Shown: positions 17,874 through 26,951, counted from the first letter of the stretch. The stretch: 40,160 nt of DNA from Acidobacteriaceae bacterium (GCA_003133425.1 PKXI01000257.1:1124-41283); one strand, 5' to 3'. Made by a program: numbers and translations. Notes: generated by a model from the letters alone, not told the origin.

Positions 17874-17914
17874 TCGGGCGTGCAGATCAATCGCACGCCC
17901 GATTGAATATTTTC
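17874..17914 (+). terminator. Intrinsic terminator after the TonB receptor
   Basis: A perfect 10-bp stem TCGGGCGTGC / GCACGCCCGA (17874-17883 with 17893-17902) closes a 9-nt loop and is followed by a T-rich tail (TTGAATATTTTC). It lies 26 bases after the receptor stop and 108 bases before the next gene, so it would separate or attenuate transcription between them. Confidence 0.82.
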
Positions 17915-18021
17915 GAAAGATCCTATCTCGAAGCAGGTCATCGAGGGCCGCACAGCGCGTTCGCAGGCATCGAACTCCTACTTACAACCTCAGCCGATCG
18001 TAAACAAAAATAGAGGCGTAA

Positions 18022-20793
18022 ATGGCGGCCAAATCCAGTTCAGAAATTAAGCGCAGAGAGTTCCTAAAGCTCGCGGGTGCAGCAACCGCCGCGAGCTTTA
18101 CTACTTTTGCCTCGGCCGAAGCCGCCGGCCGTGTGTCAGTCATCGTCGACGCGAGTGACTCCACTGCCTCCAGTGGCCCGGTCAAACGCGCCGCCGAGAG
18201 GCTCCAAAATGCTCTTGCCGCAAAGAACGTGAAATGCGAAATCGTGCAGGATGTCGCCCATGCGCGCGGCTCCGCACTTTGCATCGCGGTCGCCCCCACT
18301 GCTTCAATTCTGGCCAAGGGATTTGCGGCGTCAGCTCCTCAAACCGCTGCTGAGAGTATCCGCCTTGCCCCAGGCCGCGTTGGCGACTCCCCGACGATCC
18401 TCGTCTCCGGCATCGATCAGCTCGGCTACATCTACGGGCTGCTCGAGCTCGCCGAGCGCGCGCAATTCAATGCCGATCCAATGACTGCTCTTCACCTCTC
18501 CAAAGTCATCGAAGAAATGCCAGCCAACGAAGTGCGCTGCGTGAGCCGTTACTTCTGCAGCGAAGTCGAAGACAAGCCGTGGTACTACGACAAATCCTTC
18601 TGGCCCGATTATCTCGATGCGCTGGTCGCCAGCCGCTTCAACCGCTTCGCCTATTCTGTCGGACTTTCATACAACGGTACGCGCAACATTACCGGCGACT
18701 ACTTCCACTTCCCTTACCCTTACCTCTTTGACGTTCCCGGCTACGAAGGTGTGCGTGTCGTCCAACTCGCACAACCTGATGGCCCACTGCTTCCCAATCC
18801 AATTCCATTGACCCGGCAGGAGCAAGACCAAAACTTCGAAATGCTGAAGTTCATTGCGGCCGAGACCGGCAAGCGCGGGCTGCATTTCCAACTCGGCATC
18901 TGGACGCACGCCTACGTGTGGCAGAACAGCCCCAACGCCAATCACCGCGTCGAGGGCATGAATCCCGAGATGCACGCCACCTATTGCCGCGACGGCCTGG
19001 CAACGATTCTCAAGGAGTGCCCCGAAATCCAGGGACTCACCATGCGCGTGCACGGCGAGAGCGGCATTCCAGAAGGCAGCTATCCGTTCTGGTCGAAGCT
19101 GTTCGAGGCCATCTCCGGTTGCGGCCGCTCCATTGAAATCGACATGCACGCCAAGGGCGTCACGCCGGAGATGATCAACATTGCCGCCGCCACCGGCATG
19201 CCCGTCAAGCTCGGTGCCAAGTACGCGGCCGAACACGCTAGCCTTGGCTACAACCAGGCCGATATCCGCGCGCTCGAGATTCCCGATCCAAAACGTGTTG
19301 TGTCGAAGGACATGGCCGTCAGTGCCGGCACCCGCCTGTTCACCCGCTACGGCTACGGCGACTTCTATCAGGATGGCGCAAAGTACAAGATCCTCTATCG
19401 CCTGTGGCCCGGCACGCAACGGCATTTGCTCTCTGCCGATCCAGAGACGGCCGCAGCCTATGGGCGCACCTCGAGTTTCTGCGGAGCCGCAGGCCTCGAC
19501 ATCTGCGAACCGCTCGCCTTTAAGGGCCGCATGGGCTCCGGTCTTGCAGGTGGGCGCTGCGCCTACGCCGACGAGTCCCTCACGCCCAAAGCCGACTGGC
19601 AGAAATTCGAATTGTTCTATCGCGTATGGGGTCGCAAACTCTACGATCCCGAAGCCAGCCCGGAAAGCTGGCGCCGCTACTTGAAGAGCGAGTTCGGTGC
19701 AGCGGCAGCCGAATCCGTTGAAACCGCCGTCGCCAACGCCAGCCGCGTCAATCCACTCGTGACTTCGGCCCATTTGACCTCGGCCTCGAACAATGTCTAC
19801 TGGCCCGAGATGTATACCAACCAGCCGATCGTGCTCACGGACGCGCCATCGCCCTACTGGGACACTCCCGATCCCAAGGTCTTCGGCACCGTCAGCCCGC
19901 TCGACCCGCAAATCTTCGCAACCATCGTCGAATGCGCGCAGAACTTGCTCGCAGGCCAGCCAAGTGCAAAATACTCACCTATCGAAGTTGCGCAGTGGCT
20001 CGAAGATTACACGACCACATCCACGCGCGCCTTGGCCGATGCCCGTGCCAAAGCCACATCGACCAAAATGCCCGAATTCCGCCGCATGGAAGAGGACGTG
20101 ATCATCCAGAACGCGCTTGGCGTTTTCTTCGCCGCCAAGCTGCGCGCCGGCGTTCTCTACGAGATCCATCAGCAGAGCGGCAATGCCGAAGCCGGCCAGC
20201 AGGCACTTGCGCAATACAAGAAAGCGCGCGACTCCTGGGCGGCAATGGCCGAGCGCGCCAAACACATCTACCGCGACGACATCACCTATGGCCACACGCC
20301 GCTCCTTCGTGGCCATTGGACCGATCGCCTGCCAGCCATCGACAGCGACCTTGCCGCAATGAACCAGAAGCTCGCCACACCGTCCGCAGCAAACACCAAC
20401 GCAGAAGCCTCTTCGTCCGCCATTCAAGCCGCCATGGGCAAGCCGAACCGCCCGTCCGACACCTGCAGGCACACGTTCCTTGAAAGCTTTCGTCCTGGTC
20501 AACCCCTTAATCTCGCTATCGAGATTCCCCCCGCCGCAATAAACAGCGCACCTGTAATCGCGCGTCTTTTCTATCGCCATGTGAACCAGGCCGAGCGCTG
20601 GGTCTCCGTCGAAATGCAAAACGAGGGCATCCGATATATCGCCGTCATTCCCGCTGACTACACCCAGTCTGTCTACCCGCTTGAGTATTACTTCGAGCTC
20701 TCGAATGGGCGCGAGACCGCGTGGATGCACCCGGCTTTCAATGCAACACTTTCCAATCAGCCTTACTACGCAATCTCCAGGCGGAGCGCGTAG
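18022..20793 (+). CDS. Large Tat-exported protein, putative glycoside hydrolase (paralog B)
   Basis: A 923-residue protein with a twin-arginine signal K-R-R-E-F-L-K at 10-16 and an alanine-rich cleavage region near residue 35. The N-terminal domain (about 37-165) ends in G-Y-I-Y-G-L-L-E-L, the pattern of the GH67/GH115/GH20 N-terminal domain. In the core I see F-C-S-E-V-E-D (178-184), R-F-N-R-F (205-209), W-T-H-A-Y, R-V-H-G-E-S-G (342-348), E-I-D-M-H-A-K-G (372-379), R-Y-G-Y-G-D (442-447), W-P-G-T-Q-R (462-467) and R-C-A-Y-A-D (512-517). Glu346, Asp374 and Glu183 are invariant among the three paralogs and are candidate catalytic acids. GAGG at 18013-18016 precedes the start. It is probably co-transcribed with paralog C, 54 bases downstream. 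Confidence 0.85.
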   Translation: MAAKSSSEIKRREFLKLAGAATAASFTTFASAEAAGRVSVIVDASDSTASSGPVKRAAERLQNALAAKNVKCEIVQDVAHARGSALCIAVAPTASILAKGFAASAPQTAAESIRLAPGRVGDSPTILVSGIDQLGYIYGLLELAERAQFNADPMTALHLSKVIEEMPANEVRCVSRYFCSEVEDKPWYYDKSFWPDYLDALVASRFNRFAYSVGLSYNGTRNITGDYFHFPYPYLFDVPGYEGVRVVQLAQPDGPLLPNPIPLTRQEQDQNFEMLKFIAAETGKRGLHFQLGIWTHAYVWQNSPNANHRVEGMNPEMHATYCRDGLATILKECPEIQGLTMRVHGESGIPEGSYPFWSKLFEAISGCGRSIEIDMHAKGVTPEMINIAAATGMPVKLGAKYAAEHASLGYNQADIRALEIPDPKRVVSKDMAVSAGTRLFTRYGYGDFYQDGAKYKILYRLWPGTQRHLLSADPETAAAYGRTSSFCGAAGLDICEPLAFKGRMGSGLAGGRCAYADESLTPKADWQKFELFYRVWGRKLYDPEASPESWRRYLKSEFGAAAAESVETAVANASRVNPLVTSAHLTSASNNVYWPEMYTNQPIVLTDAPSPYWDTPDPKVFGTVSPLDPQIFATIVECAQNLLAGQPSAKYSPIEVAQWLEDYTTTSTRALADARAKATSTKMPEFRRMEEDVIIQNALGVFFAAKLRAGVLYEIHQQSGNAEAGQQALAQYKKARDSWAAMAERAKHIYRDDITYGHTPLLRGHWTDRLPAIDSDLAAMNQKLATPSAANTNAEASSSAIQAAMGKPNRPSDTCRHTFLESFRPGQPLNLAIEIPPAAINSAPVIARLFYRHVNQAERWVSVEMQNEGIRYIAVIPADYTQSVYPLEYYFELSNGRETAWMHPAFNATLSNQPYYAISRRSA

Positions 20794-20847
20794 ACTCGGC
20801 GCCGCCGCTTGTTCTATAACTGCAATTCAACAAGTTCTGAGGGATAA

Positions 20848-23619
20848 ATGACTATGAATTCGGATTCACTTTCTACCGTGCGGCGCCGCGATTTCCTTAA
20901 ACTGGCCGGCGCAACCACAATCCTTGGTTTTTCTCATTCAGCTCTCGCTGCCGCCGGTGGGCGAGTTTCCATCCTCGTCGACGGCAGCGATCCCATTGCG
21001 TCGAGCGCGCCCGTAAAACGAGCCGTAGAGCGGTTGAGCAAGGCGCTCGCCGCCAAGGGCGTCAATTGCAGCATGGCGCAATCCGCCGATGAAGCAAAGA
21101 GCTCCACTTCGTGCATCATTGTGGCTGCTTCCGGATCCGACTTGGCAAAGGACTTTCCGCATGCAAAAGCTGGCATGGAGGCTGAAAGCTCTCGCCTTGC
21201 TCCGGGCCACCTTGAAGGTTCGCCTGCCATCCTCGTCTCGGGCGTCGACCCACGAGGCTATATCTACGGATTGCTCGAGTTGGCAGAGCGTGTGCAGTTT
21301 GGCGCCGATCCCAAAGCTGCCTTGCATTTGGCCGAGGCGATCGAAGAGTCGCCCGCGAATCAAATTCGCTGCATCAGCCGTTACTTCTGCAGTGAGTTGG
21401 AAGATAAGTCCTGGTATTACGACAAGGCTTTCTGGGGAGACTATCTCGACACGCTTGTCGCCAGCCGTTTCAACCGTTTCACAATGGCATACGGCCTTGA
21501 ATACGATTTTCCCAGAGGAGTTACAGATGACTATCTCCACCTTCCGTACCCGTATCTCTTCGATGTCTCCGGTTATGAAGGCGTCCATGTCCTTCAACTA
21601 ACTTCTCCCGATGGGAAGGTTCTCCCTTCTCCAGTCACACTCAGCCAGGAAGAGAAAGCAAAGAACTGGGAGATGTTGCGCTTCATTGCCGCCGAAACGG
21701 GCGCGCGTGGCCTTCACTTCCAGTTGGGCATCTGGACCCACGCCTACAAGTGGACTGAAAGTCCCCTCGCTTATCACAGCATCGAAGGCCTAACGCCGGA
21801 AACGCACGCCGCTTACTGCCGCGATGCCCTGGCCATCATTCTCAAGGAGTGCCCGGAGATCAAGGGCCTCTCCATGCGCGTACACGGTGAAAGCGGAATC
21901 CCTGAAGGAAGTTATCCCTTCTGGAAGACTTTGTTTGAAGCCATCGCCAACTGCGGCCGCAAGGTCGAAATTGATATGCACGCCAAGGGAGTCAATCAGA
22001 CCATGATCGACATAGCCGTGGCTACAGGCATGCCAGTCAAGTTAGGCGCCAAGTATTCCGCAGAGCACCAGAGCCTCGGCTATAACCAGACAGACATCCG
22101 TGCTCTTGAAATTCCAAATCCGAATCATCACGAGTCGGCCTTGTTTGCAGTGAGCGGCGGCGCGCGCCTCTTCACTCGATACGGATACGGCGACTTCTTC
22201 CAGGAAGGGAGCAAAGCGCAGATTGTCTACCGCTTGTGGCCGGGTACGCAGCGGCACTTGCTCTCTGCCGATCCTGAGATGGCCGCCGCCTACTCACGCA
22301 CATCGCACTTCTGCGGAGCAGCCGGCATCGATCTAATGGAGCCGTTGACCTTCAAAGGGCGCGAAGGTTCCGGTTCAACGGGAGGCCGCTGCGGCTATGC
22401 GGATGAATCTCTGAATCCCAATGCCGATTGGAAGAAGTTTGAACACTACTATCGTGTCTGGGGCCGCTGCCTCTACAACTTAAATGCCGATCCGGAATCC
22501 TGGCGTCGTTACCTTAGGAGCTTGTATGGGCCTGGAGCAAGCCCGGTGGAAAGTGCTCTAGCCAACGCCAGCCGTGTCCTTCCGCTGGTCACCTCCGCGC
22601 ATCTCTGCTCAGCCTCCAACCACGCTTTCTGGCCCGAACTCAACACCTGTATGCCCATGGTCCAGGGCAGCGAGCGGTCACCCTATGGCGACACGCCCGA
22701 TCCAAAAGTCTTTGGTACCGTCAGTCCGCTAGACCCGCAAATATTCTCAACGGTCGTCGAGTATGCCAAGGCGCTGCTTGCCGGGCAGCCAAATGCCAAG
22801 TACTCCCCCATCGAAGTGGCACAATGGCTTGAAGATTTCACCGCAACGTCCGGCCAGGCCCTTGCAGACGCGCGCATCAAAGCAACCAAGCGCACCTCGC
22901 CCGAGTTCCGTCGCGCAGAGGAGGATATTCTCATCCAGAATGGCCTGGGCAAGTACTTCGCGGCCAAATTGCGCAGTGCCGTGTTGTATGAAATCTACCG
23001 GCAGACGGGCAGTCCGGAGGCCGGCAAACTTGCGCTTACCGAATATCAAAAAGCCCGTCAGGCATGGGCAACCATGGCAGAGCGAGCAGGTAAAGTCTAT
23101 CGTTCCGACCTTGGATACGGAGACGTCCCCATGCGCCGCGGCCACTGGATTGATCGGCTTCCCGCTATCGACACAGACATCGCGGCGCTCCAGGCAGCTT
23201 TGCAATCTCCGCCCGTCTCATCGGGATCGGCCGAGAGCACGGCTCACGCCATTGCCGCCGCTACTGCCAAACCCAATCGTCCTGCCACACTCTGCCAGCA
23301 TACGGTGCCCTCGAGCTTCCACCTTGGTGCGCCACTCAAGCTCTCCGTGGCTGTTCCCGCCGGGTCCAAGGATGCTCCCTCTTCCGTCCTCCTTTGCTAC
23401 CGCCACGTGAATCAGGCAGAGCGCTGGTTGTCAGTCGAGATGCAAGGTGACCATGGAAGCTATAGTGCAGCCATTCCCGCGGGGTACACAGACTCCGCCT
23501 ATCCACTGCAGTATTACTTTGAACTCCGCGGCGGAACCGGCTCAGCATGGTTCCATCCAGCGTTCAATGCCACCCTCTCAAACCAACCGTATTACACGGT
23601 GTCAAAGAGAAGCGCGTAG
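20848..23619 (+). CDS. Large Tat-exported protein, putative glycoside hydrolase (paralog C)
   Basis: A 923-residue tandem copy of the preceding gene with the same layout: a Tat signal R-R-R-D-F-L-K, an N-terminal domain ending in R-G-Y-I-Y-G-L-L-E-L, then F-C-S-E-L-E-D, H-G-E-S-G, E-I-D-M-H-A-K-G, R-Y-G-Y-G-D, W-P-G-T-Q-R, F-K-G-R-E-G-S-G and R-C-G-Y-A-D. Identity with paralog B is high along the whole core, and both proteins have exactly the same length. The most divergent part is around residues 213-228 (G-L-E-Y-D-F against G-L-S-Y-N-G) and the N-terminal domain, which could alter the substrate pocket. The C-terminus ends in N-Q-P-Y-Y-x-x-S-x-R-S-A in both. GAGG lies about 6 bases before ATG 20848. 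The enzymatic activity is unknown. Confidence 0.85.
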   Translation: MTMNSDSLSTVRRRDFLKLAGATTILGFSHSALAAAGGRVSILVDGSDPIASSAPVKRAVERLSKALAAKGVNCSMAQSADEAKSSTSCIIVAASGSDLAKDFPHAKAGMEAESSRLAPGHLEGSPAILVSGVDPRGYIYGLLELAERVQFGADPKAALHLAEAIEESPANQIRCISRYFCSELEDKSWYYDKAFWGDYLDTLVASRFNRFTMAYGLEYDFPRGVTDDYLHLPYPYLFDVSGYEGVHVLQLTSPDGKVLPSPVTLSQEEKAKNWEMLRFIAAETGARGLHFQLGIWTHAYKWTESPLAYHSIEGLTPETHAAYCRDALAIILKECPEIKGLSMRVHGESGIPEGSYPFWKTLFEAIANCGRKVEIDMHAKGVNQTMIDIAVATGMPVKLGAKYSAEHQSLGYNQTDIRALEIPNPNHHESALFAVSGGARLFTRYGYGDFFQEGSKAQIVYRLWPGTQRHLLSADPEMAAAYSRTSHFCGAAGIDLMEPLTFKGREGSGSTGGRCGYADESLNPNADWKKFEHYYRVWGRCLYNLNADPESWRRYLRSLYGPGASPVESALANASRVLPLVTSAHLCSASNHAFWPELNTCMPMVQGSERSPYGDTPDPKVFGTVSPLDPQIFSTVVEYAKALLAGQPNAKYSPIEVAQWLEDFTATSGQALADARIKATKRTSPEFRRAEEDILIQNGLGKYFAAKLRSAVLYEIYRQTGSPEAGKLALTEYQKARQAWATMAERAGKVYRSDLGYGDVPMRRGHWIDRLPAIDTDIAALQAALQSPPVSSGSAESTAHAIAAATAKPNRPATLCQHTVPSSFHLGAPLKLSVAVPAGSKDAPSSVLLCYRHVNQAERWLSVEMQGDHGSYSAAIPAGYTDSAYPLQYYFELRGGTGSAWFHPAFNATLSNQPYYTVSKRSA

Positions 23620-23642
23620 GTCGTCGCAACCCGCTATAAAAA

Positions 23643-23688
23643 CAATCCCCAGACTTCCGAGCCAGAAGCTTGGTAAATCTGGGGATTG
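23643..23688. terminator. Bidirectional hairpin between convergent genes
   Basis: An 11-bp perfect inverted repeat CAATCCCCAGA / TCTGGGGATTG (23643-23653 with 23678-23688) lies between the stops of paralog C and the leftward gene ending at 23734. The 24-nt loop can fold a smaller CTTC/GAAG stem. A T-rich stretch (ATTCATTTT) follows on the + strand. Its place between convergent genes suggests a shared terminator, though the loop is longer than usual. Confidence 0.6.
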
Positions 23689-23733
23689 ATTCATTTTGCC
23701 TTAAGCCTTCATACTTCTCTCGCCCGCGGACTC

Positions 23734-25929
23734 TCAAGTCAGCGCAATCACTTCGTAGTCCACCACGGGCGGCACTTCAAACGTCACGGTCCCCTCCGTC
23801 TGCTTGAAAGCCAAATCTCGGGCCGCCCTCAGTGCGCGCACAGATCCGATTCTGTGCCCTGCTGGCACTTCGAATCGCCCCTGCAGCGGTGCTGTCGGAT
23901 AGGACTGAGTTATAAACGGCTGCATCATCTGGGGATTAGTGTAGTTAAGAATATGCAGCGAAAAGCCCGGCTCGGTTTCCCACGCAAACAATTCCAGCAC
24001 GCCGCTTCCCTCCACCGTTGCCGGCGTCGGTTGCCCATTCAAGAGCCACTGCACAGAATTGATCAGCAACCGACTGAAGTCCGGATGGCCTGAGCGTAAG
24101 AACGTGCGATCAACGTCGCCTGGAAAATACGCGATGCGGGAAGAGCCCTGCTGGCGAAAGATTGCAGCGGGCTCGTCGGTACGCCGAGTGCGGGGAAAGA
24201 CCATCTCCGGCGGAAACGCGGGATACGATGGCACAACACTAAGATGAAGATCTCCGGGACTGATCCTGCTTACCGGCACCCGAAATTCCGGGCCGGGAAG
24301 AATCGTCGTCCCCTTGAACCCTTCGAGCACGGGGTGGGTGAGATCCATGTGCATGTAACTGTTCCCAAATGGCCCGACAGCATCGCCCGTCACGCTGACT
24401 CCTAAGATATCTCTTAGTCCGAAGTCTTCTCTCGGCTCGCCCCATTCGTTGTATCTTGAGGTTTCAAACGTAGCCAGCACAGAGCCGCCTGATGCTACAT
24501 ATTCACGGATAGCTTCACATTCACTGTCGCGCAGATAAGCAGCATTCGGAATCAGAAGCGCACGATACGGCCTCAACGTAGGGGCGCTGAGATTTTCCTG
24601 GTGAACAAAATCGAATAGAAAGCGCCCTTCCAAGAGTGCGGCGTACAACCCCTCCAGATAGTCGGTGGAATCGATGACCTGACCATTCAGCTTGCGGTCC
24701 CGTGTTCCGTTTGAGCCGTAGAATGCGATTGTGCTTTGCGGATAGAGTACGGCAACGTTTGCAATCGAGCTGCGATTGCGGAAATGGTTCTGGTTCGTAG
24801 CCAGCCAGTCGAAAAACGACCGGCCAGTCTCCTTCCAGCGCGTATCCTCCGGCTGCCCACCCAGCCAGTGATAACTGGGCGCCATACCGCTCGCAGCAGC
24901 CTGCGCCATCCAGAGGGTCGCTTCCTCTTTTGTCTTGCTCGTATGCCGCCAGCCGGGGAGCCCACTGGCATAAGAGCCAACTGAATTGGTTACATTGTGG
25001 CCGTTGGCTACCGACCGTGCCACGCGCCCCTGCTGCGCGCACATCCATATTGGCGTGTCACCCGATCGGCCCTGGTTATCGGCATAGAACCATGCCGCGA
25101 CATCACCAAGCCGCTTCACGTCCTTTACCGTTTTGACGCCGCTCAGATTGCCCGCATATACCGAGTCAGGAGACTTTTCCTTGGCGATCCCATCCCAAAG
25201 CTTCCATACGTGGGTCACGCGGTCCATATAGACCTCGTAGTACTTGCGGTAAATCGCGCTGCGAACATCCGTCGCCTCCGGCGGTGTCCCTCCGGTCTGT
25301 TCCTTGTAGATTTTCTGGCAATTCGCGCAATGGCAGACTTCGAGAGCGTCCGTGCCCGGCCATCCATTTGTGTAAAAGCCCTCGGGTGCGTAGCGCTGAT
25401 TCAACTCCCGATAAATAGCCGGCATCTGCTCGGTAAAATAAGTGCTAAACAGACAGGTCTTATAAAGCCATGGGCACTCGGCATGCCGCCTTGGCGATCC
25501 ATCAGCATTCAACTCAAACCACTCCGGATGGGCATTGAATGCTTCTTCATAGGCATAATTGCAATCCATTCGGGCAACAATCCGAATTTTCCGCTTGCGT
25601 GCAGCTGTCACAGTCTCCCCGAACAAATCTCTCGATCCAAGGAACGCACTGCGATGATGAAATGGAACCTCTGTCGGATAAAACGCCATGATGCCGCCGC
25701 CATTGGGCATCAGGGTCTCCACCTTCAGCGACGCAAAATAGTCCGTCCAGGCCTCCACATCCATGGTCAGTGGATCCTTTTCGTTGAAGTTCAGATGCCC
25801 GCATCGGAGCAAGGTGGAATACCATGGCTTGCTCTCACCGCGCTCTTCTGCTCCGAGCTCTCCCGCAGAAGCAACAACTGCCGATGCCGCTGAAACTGCA
25901 ATGAAGTCGCGCCTGTTCATCAATGCCAC
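23734..25929 (-). CDS. Tat-exported GHL6 / beta-galactosidase-trimerisation-type glycoside hydrolase
   Basis: A 731-residue protein with a twin-arginine signal M-N-R-R-D-F-I at 4-10. Residues about 40-370 resemble the hypothetical glycosyl hydrolase 6 (GHL6) barrel: G-H-L-N-F-N, then N-G-G-G-I-M-A-F-Y-P, H-P-E-W-F, a region around Y-T-N-G-W-P-G, and the cysteine motif C-H-C-A-N-C at 199-204. Residues about 430-640 fit a glutamine-amidotransferase-like beta-galactosidase trimerisation domain (L-L-I-P-N-A-A-Y-L, then Y-V-A-S-G-G-S-V-L-A-T-F-E-T-S). The start is GTG 25929, with AAGGAG exactly 7 bases upstream, rather than ATG 25920. It has its own promoter with a GntR-type operator like that of the TonB receptor. 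Specificity is unknown. Confidence 0.82.
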   Translation of the reverse strand: MALMNRRDFIAVSAASAVVASAGELGAEERGESKPWYSTLLRCGHLNFNEKDPLTMDVEAWTDYFASLKVETLMPNGGGIMAFYPTEVPFHHRSAFLGSRDLFGETVTAARKRKIRIVARMDCNYAYEEAFNAHPEWFELNADGSPRRHAECPWLYKTCLFSTYFTEQMPAIYRELNQRYAPEGFYTNGWPGTDALEVCHCANCQKIYKEQTGGTPPEATDVRSAIYRKYYEVYMDRVTHVWKLWDGIAKEKSPDSVYAGNLSGVKTVKDVKRLGDVAAWFYADNQGRSGDTPIWMCAQQGRVARSVANGHNVTNSVGSYASGLPGWRHTSKTKEEATLWMAQAAASGMAPSYHWLGGQPEDTRWKETGRSFFDWLATNQNHFRNRSSIANVAVLYPQSTIAFYGSNGTRDRKLNGQVIDSTDYLEGLYAALLEGRFLFDFVHQENLSAPTLRPYRALLIPNAAYLRDSECEAIREYVASGGSVLATFETSRYNEWGEPREDFGLRDILGVSVTGDAVGPFGNSYMHMDLTHPVLEGFKGTTILPGPEFRVPVSRISPGDLHLSVVPSYPAFPPEMVFPRTRRTDEPAAIFRQQGSSRIAYFPGDVDRTFLRSGHPDFSRLLINSVQWLLNGQPTPATVEGSGVLELFAWETEPGFSLHILNYTNPQMMQPFITQSYPTAPLQGRFEVPAGHRIGSVRALRAARDLAFKQTEGTVTFEVPPVVDYEVIALT

Positions 25930-26001
25930 TGTGTTGCTCCTTCTCTTGCTAGTGTCTGGATTTAAGCTCTTGGCGAACTCGCAGGCCAGCGAGCAGGACG
26001 A

Positions 26002-26031
26002 ATACTACTGATTTGGTCAAACCATCGTCAA
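26002..26031 (-). promoter_or_regulatory. Promoter of the GHL6-type gene with GntR/FadR-type operator in the spacer
   Basis: On the minus strand TTGACG (26031-26026) and TAGTAT (26007-26002) are 18 bases apart. The spacer contains TGGTTTGACCA (26024-26014), an exact match to TNGTNNNACNA with 4-bp perfect arms. The leader to GTG 25929 would be about 65 nt. Spacer length and operator position match the TonB receptor promoter. Confidence 0.72.
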
Positions 26032-26138
26032 GTCTGAATTCCCTGCACCAAAGCTCATTTTGAAGAAATCCGGAATCAAAGCCATTCGCAAATTCTTGGC
26101 AACACCGCCAACTTCAACTCCTGCAGCAGCGCGCAAGT

Positions 26139-26951
26139 TCACGATGCGATCGTGCGCCGGGCATCCGCCAGCAACTTTCCCAGTTTCCCCACATCGGCGA
26201 CAATCACTTCCGGCTTTTCACACAGCTTGGCAGCCTGTGCCGCAGTAGTCTCGCCCGTAAGAACCAAAGCCGCAGGAATACCCGCTTCCCGAGCCATTTT
26301 CATGTCCGTATAAATACGGTCCCCCACCATGATCAGCTCGTCCGAAGCGAGATGGTGACGATCGCGCAGATCCAGCAGAATCAATGGATTCGGCTTCCCG
26401 AAAACTATGGGTTGGCGGCCCGTAGCCGCCGTGAGGCATGCGCAGAGAGATCCGCAGTCCACAAGAACAGTAGGCTCATCCGTAGGACAGACGAGGTCAG
26501 GATGCGTAGCCAGAAACGGCAATCCGGCATTGATCCAGTAGGCCGCGCGGCATAGTCGCTCGTAAGTCAAGGTAGTGTCGAAACCCACTACCACGACGTC
26601 CGGCGCATCCCAGCTTTCTTGAAACCCCGCGTCAACAAACTGCTGCATAAGAGATGGAGTGCCAAGAATGGCGAGGGCTTTGGCCAGAGGCAGGCTGCCG
26701 CGCAGATAAGTAATCGCGGACTCGGCAGGCGTATAAATCTCGCCTTCACGCGCTTCAATTCCAAGCCCGTGAAGCTTCTTCACGTAGTCGGCCTTGCTGC
26801 GCGAGGTATTGTTCGTGAGAAACGTGTATCCAATTCCGAGTCTGCGCAAGCCCTCCAAGAACGGAACTGTCTGCTCGAAGAGGCGTGCCCCGCTGTAAAG
26901 CGTGCCATCCATGTCGAGAACCACATGGCGCAGTCGGTTGAGGTCGATCAC
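26139..26951 (-). CDS. HAD-IIA family phosphatase (NagD/AraL-like)
   Basis: A 270-residue HAD phosphatase of subclass IIA. Motif I is D-M-D-G-T-L (Asp13 nucleophile, Asp15 acid), motif II lies in L-T-N-N-T-S (45-50), motif III includes the Lys of F-G-K-P-N-P, and motif IV is V-G-D-R-I-Y-T-D. The C2-type cap lies between motifs II and III, as in NagD and AraL, which dephosphorylate sugar phosphates and other small phosphates. The start overlaps the stop of the dehydrogenase gene by 4 bases (ATGA), so the two are coupled. In Bacillus subtilis a similar HAD/G1P-dehydrogenase pair, araL-araM, lies in the arabinose operon. The C-terminus is complete. Confidence 0.88.
   Translation of the reverse strand: MIDLNRLRHVVLDMDGTLYSGARLFEQTVPFLEGLRRLGIGYTFLTNNTSRSKADYVKKLHGLGIEAREGEIYTPAESAITYLRGSLPLAKALAILGTPSLMQQFVDAGFQESWDAPDVVVVGFDTTLTYERLCRAAYWINAGLPFLATHPDLVCPTDEPTVLVDCGSLCACLTAATGRQPIVFGKPNPLILLDLRDRHHLASDELIMVGDRIYTDMKMAREAGIPAALVLTGETTAAQAAKLCEKPEVIVADVGKLGKLLADARRTIAS

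Noticed and set aside
18667..19911. 414-residue open frame antisense to paralog B
   Set aside because: Antisense shadow created by codon bias; composition is Gly/Val/Ala/Arg-rich with no domain.
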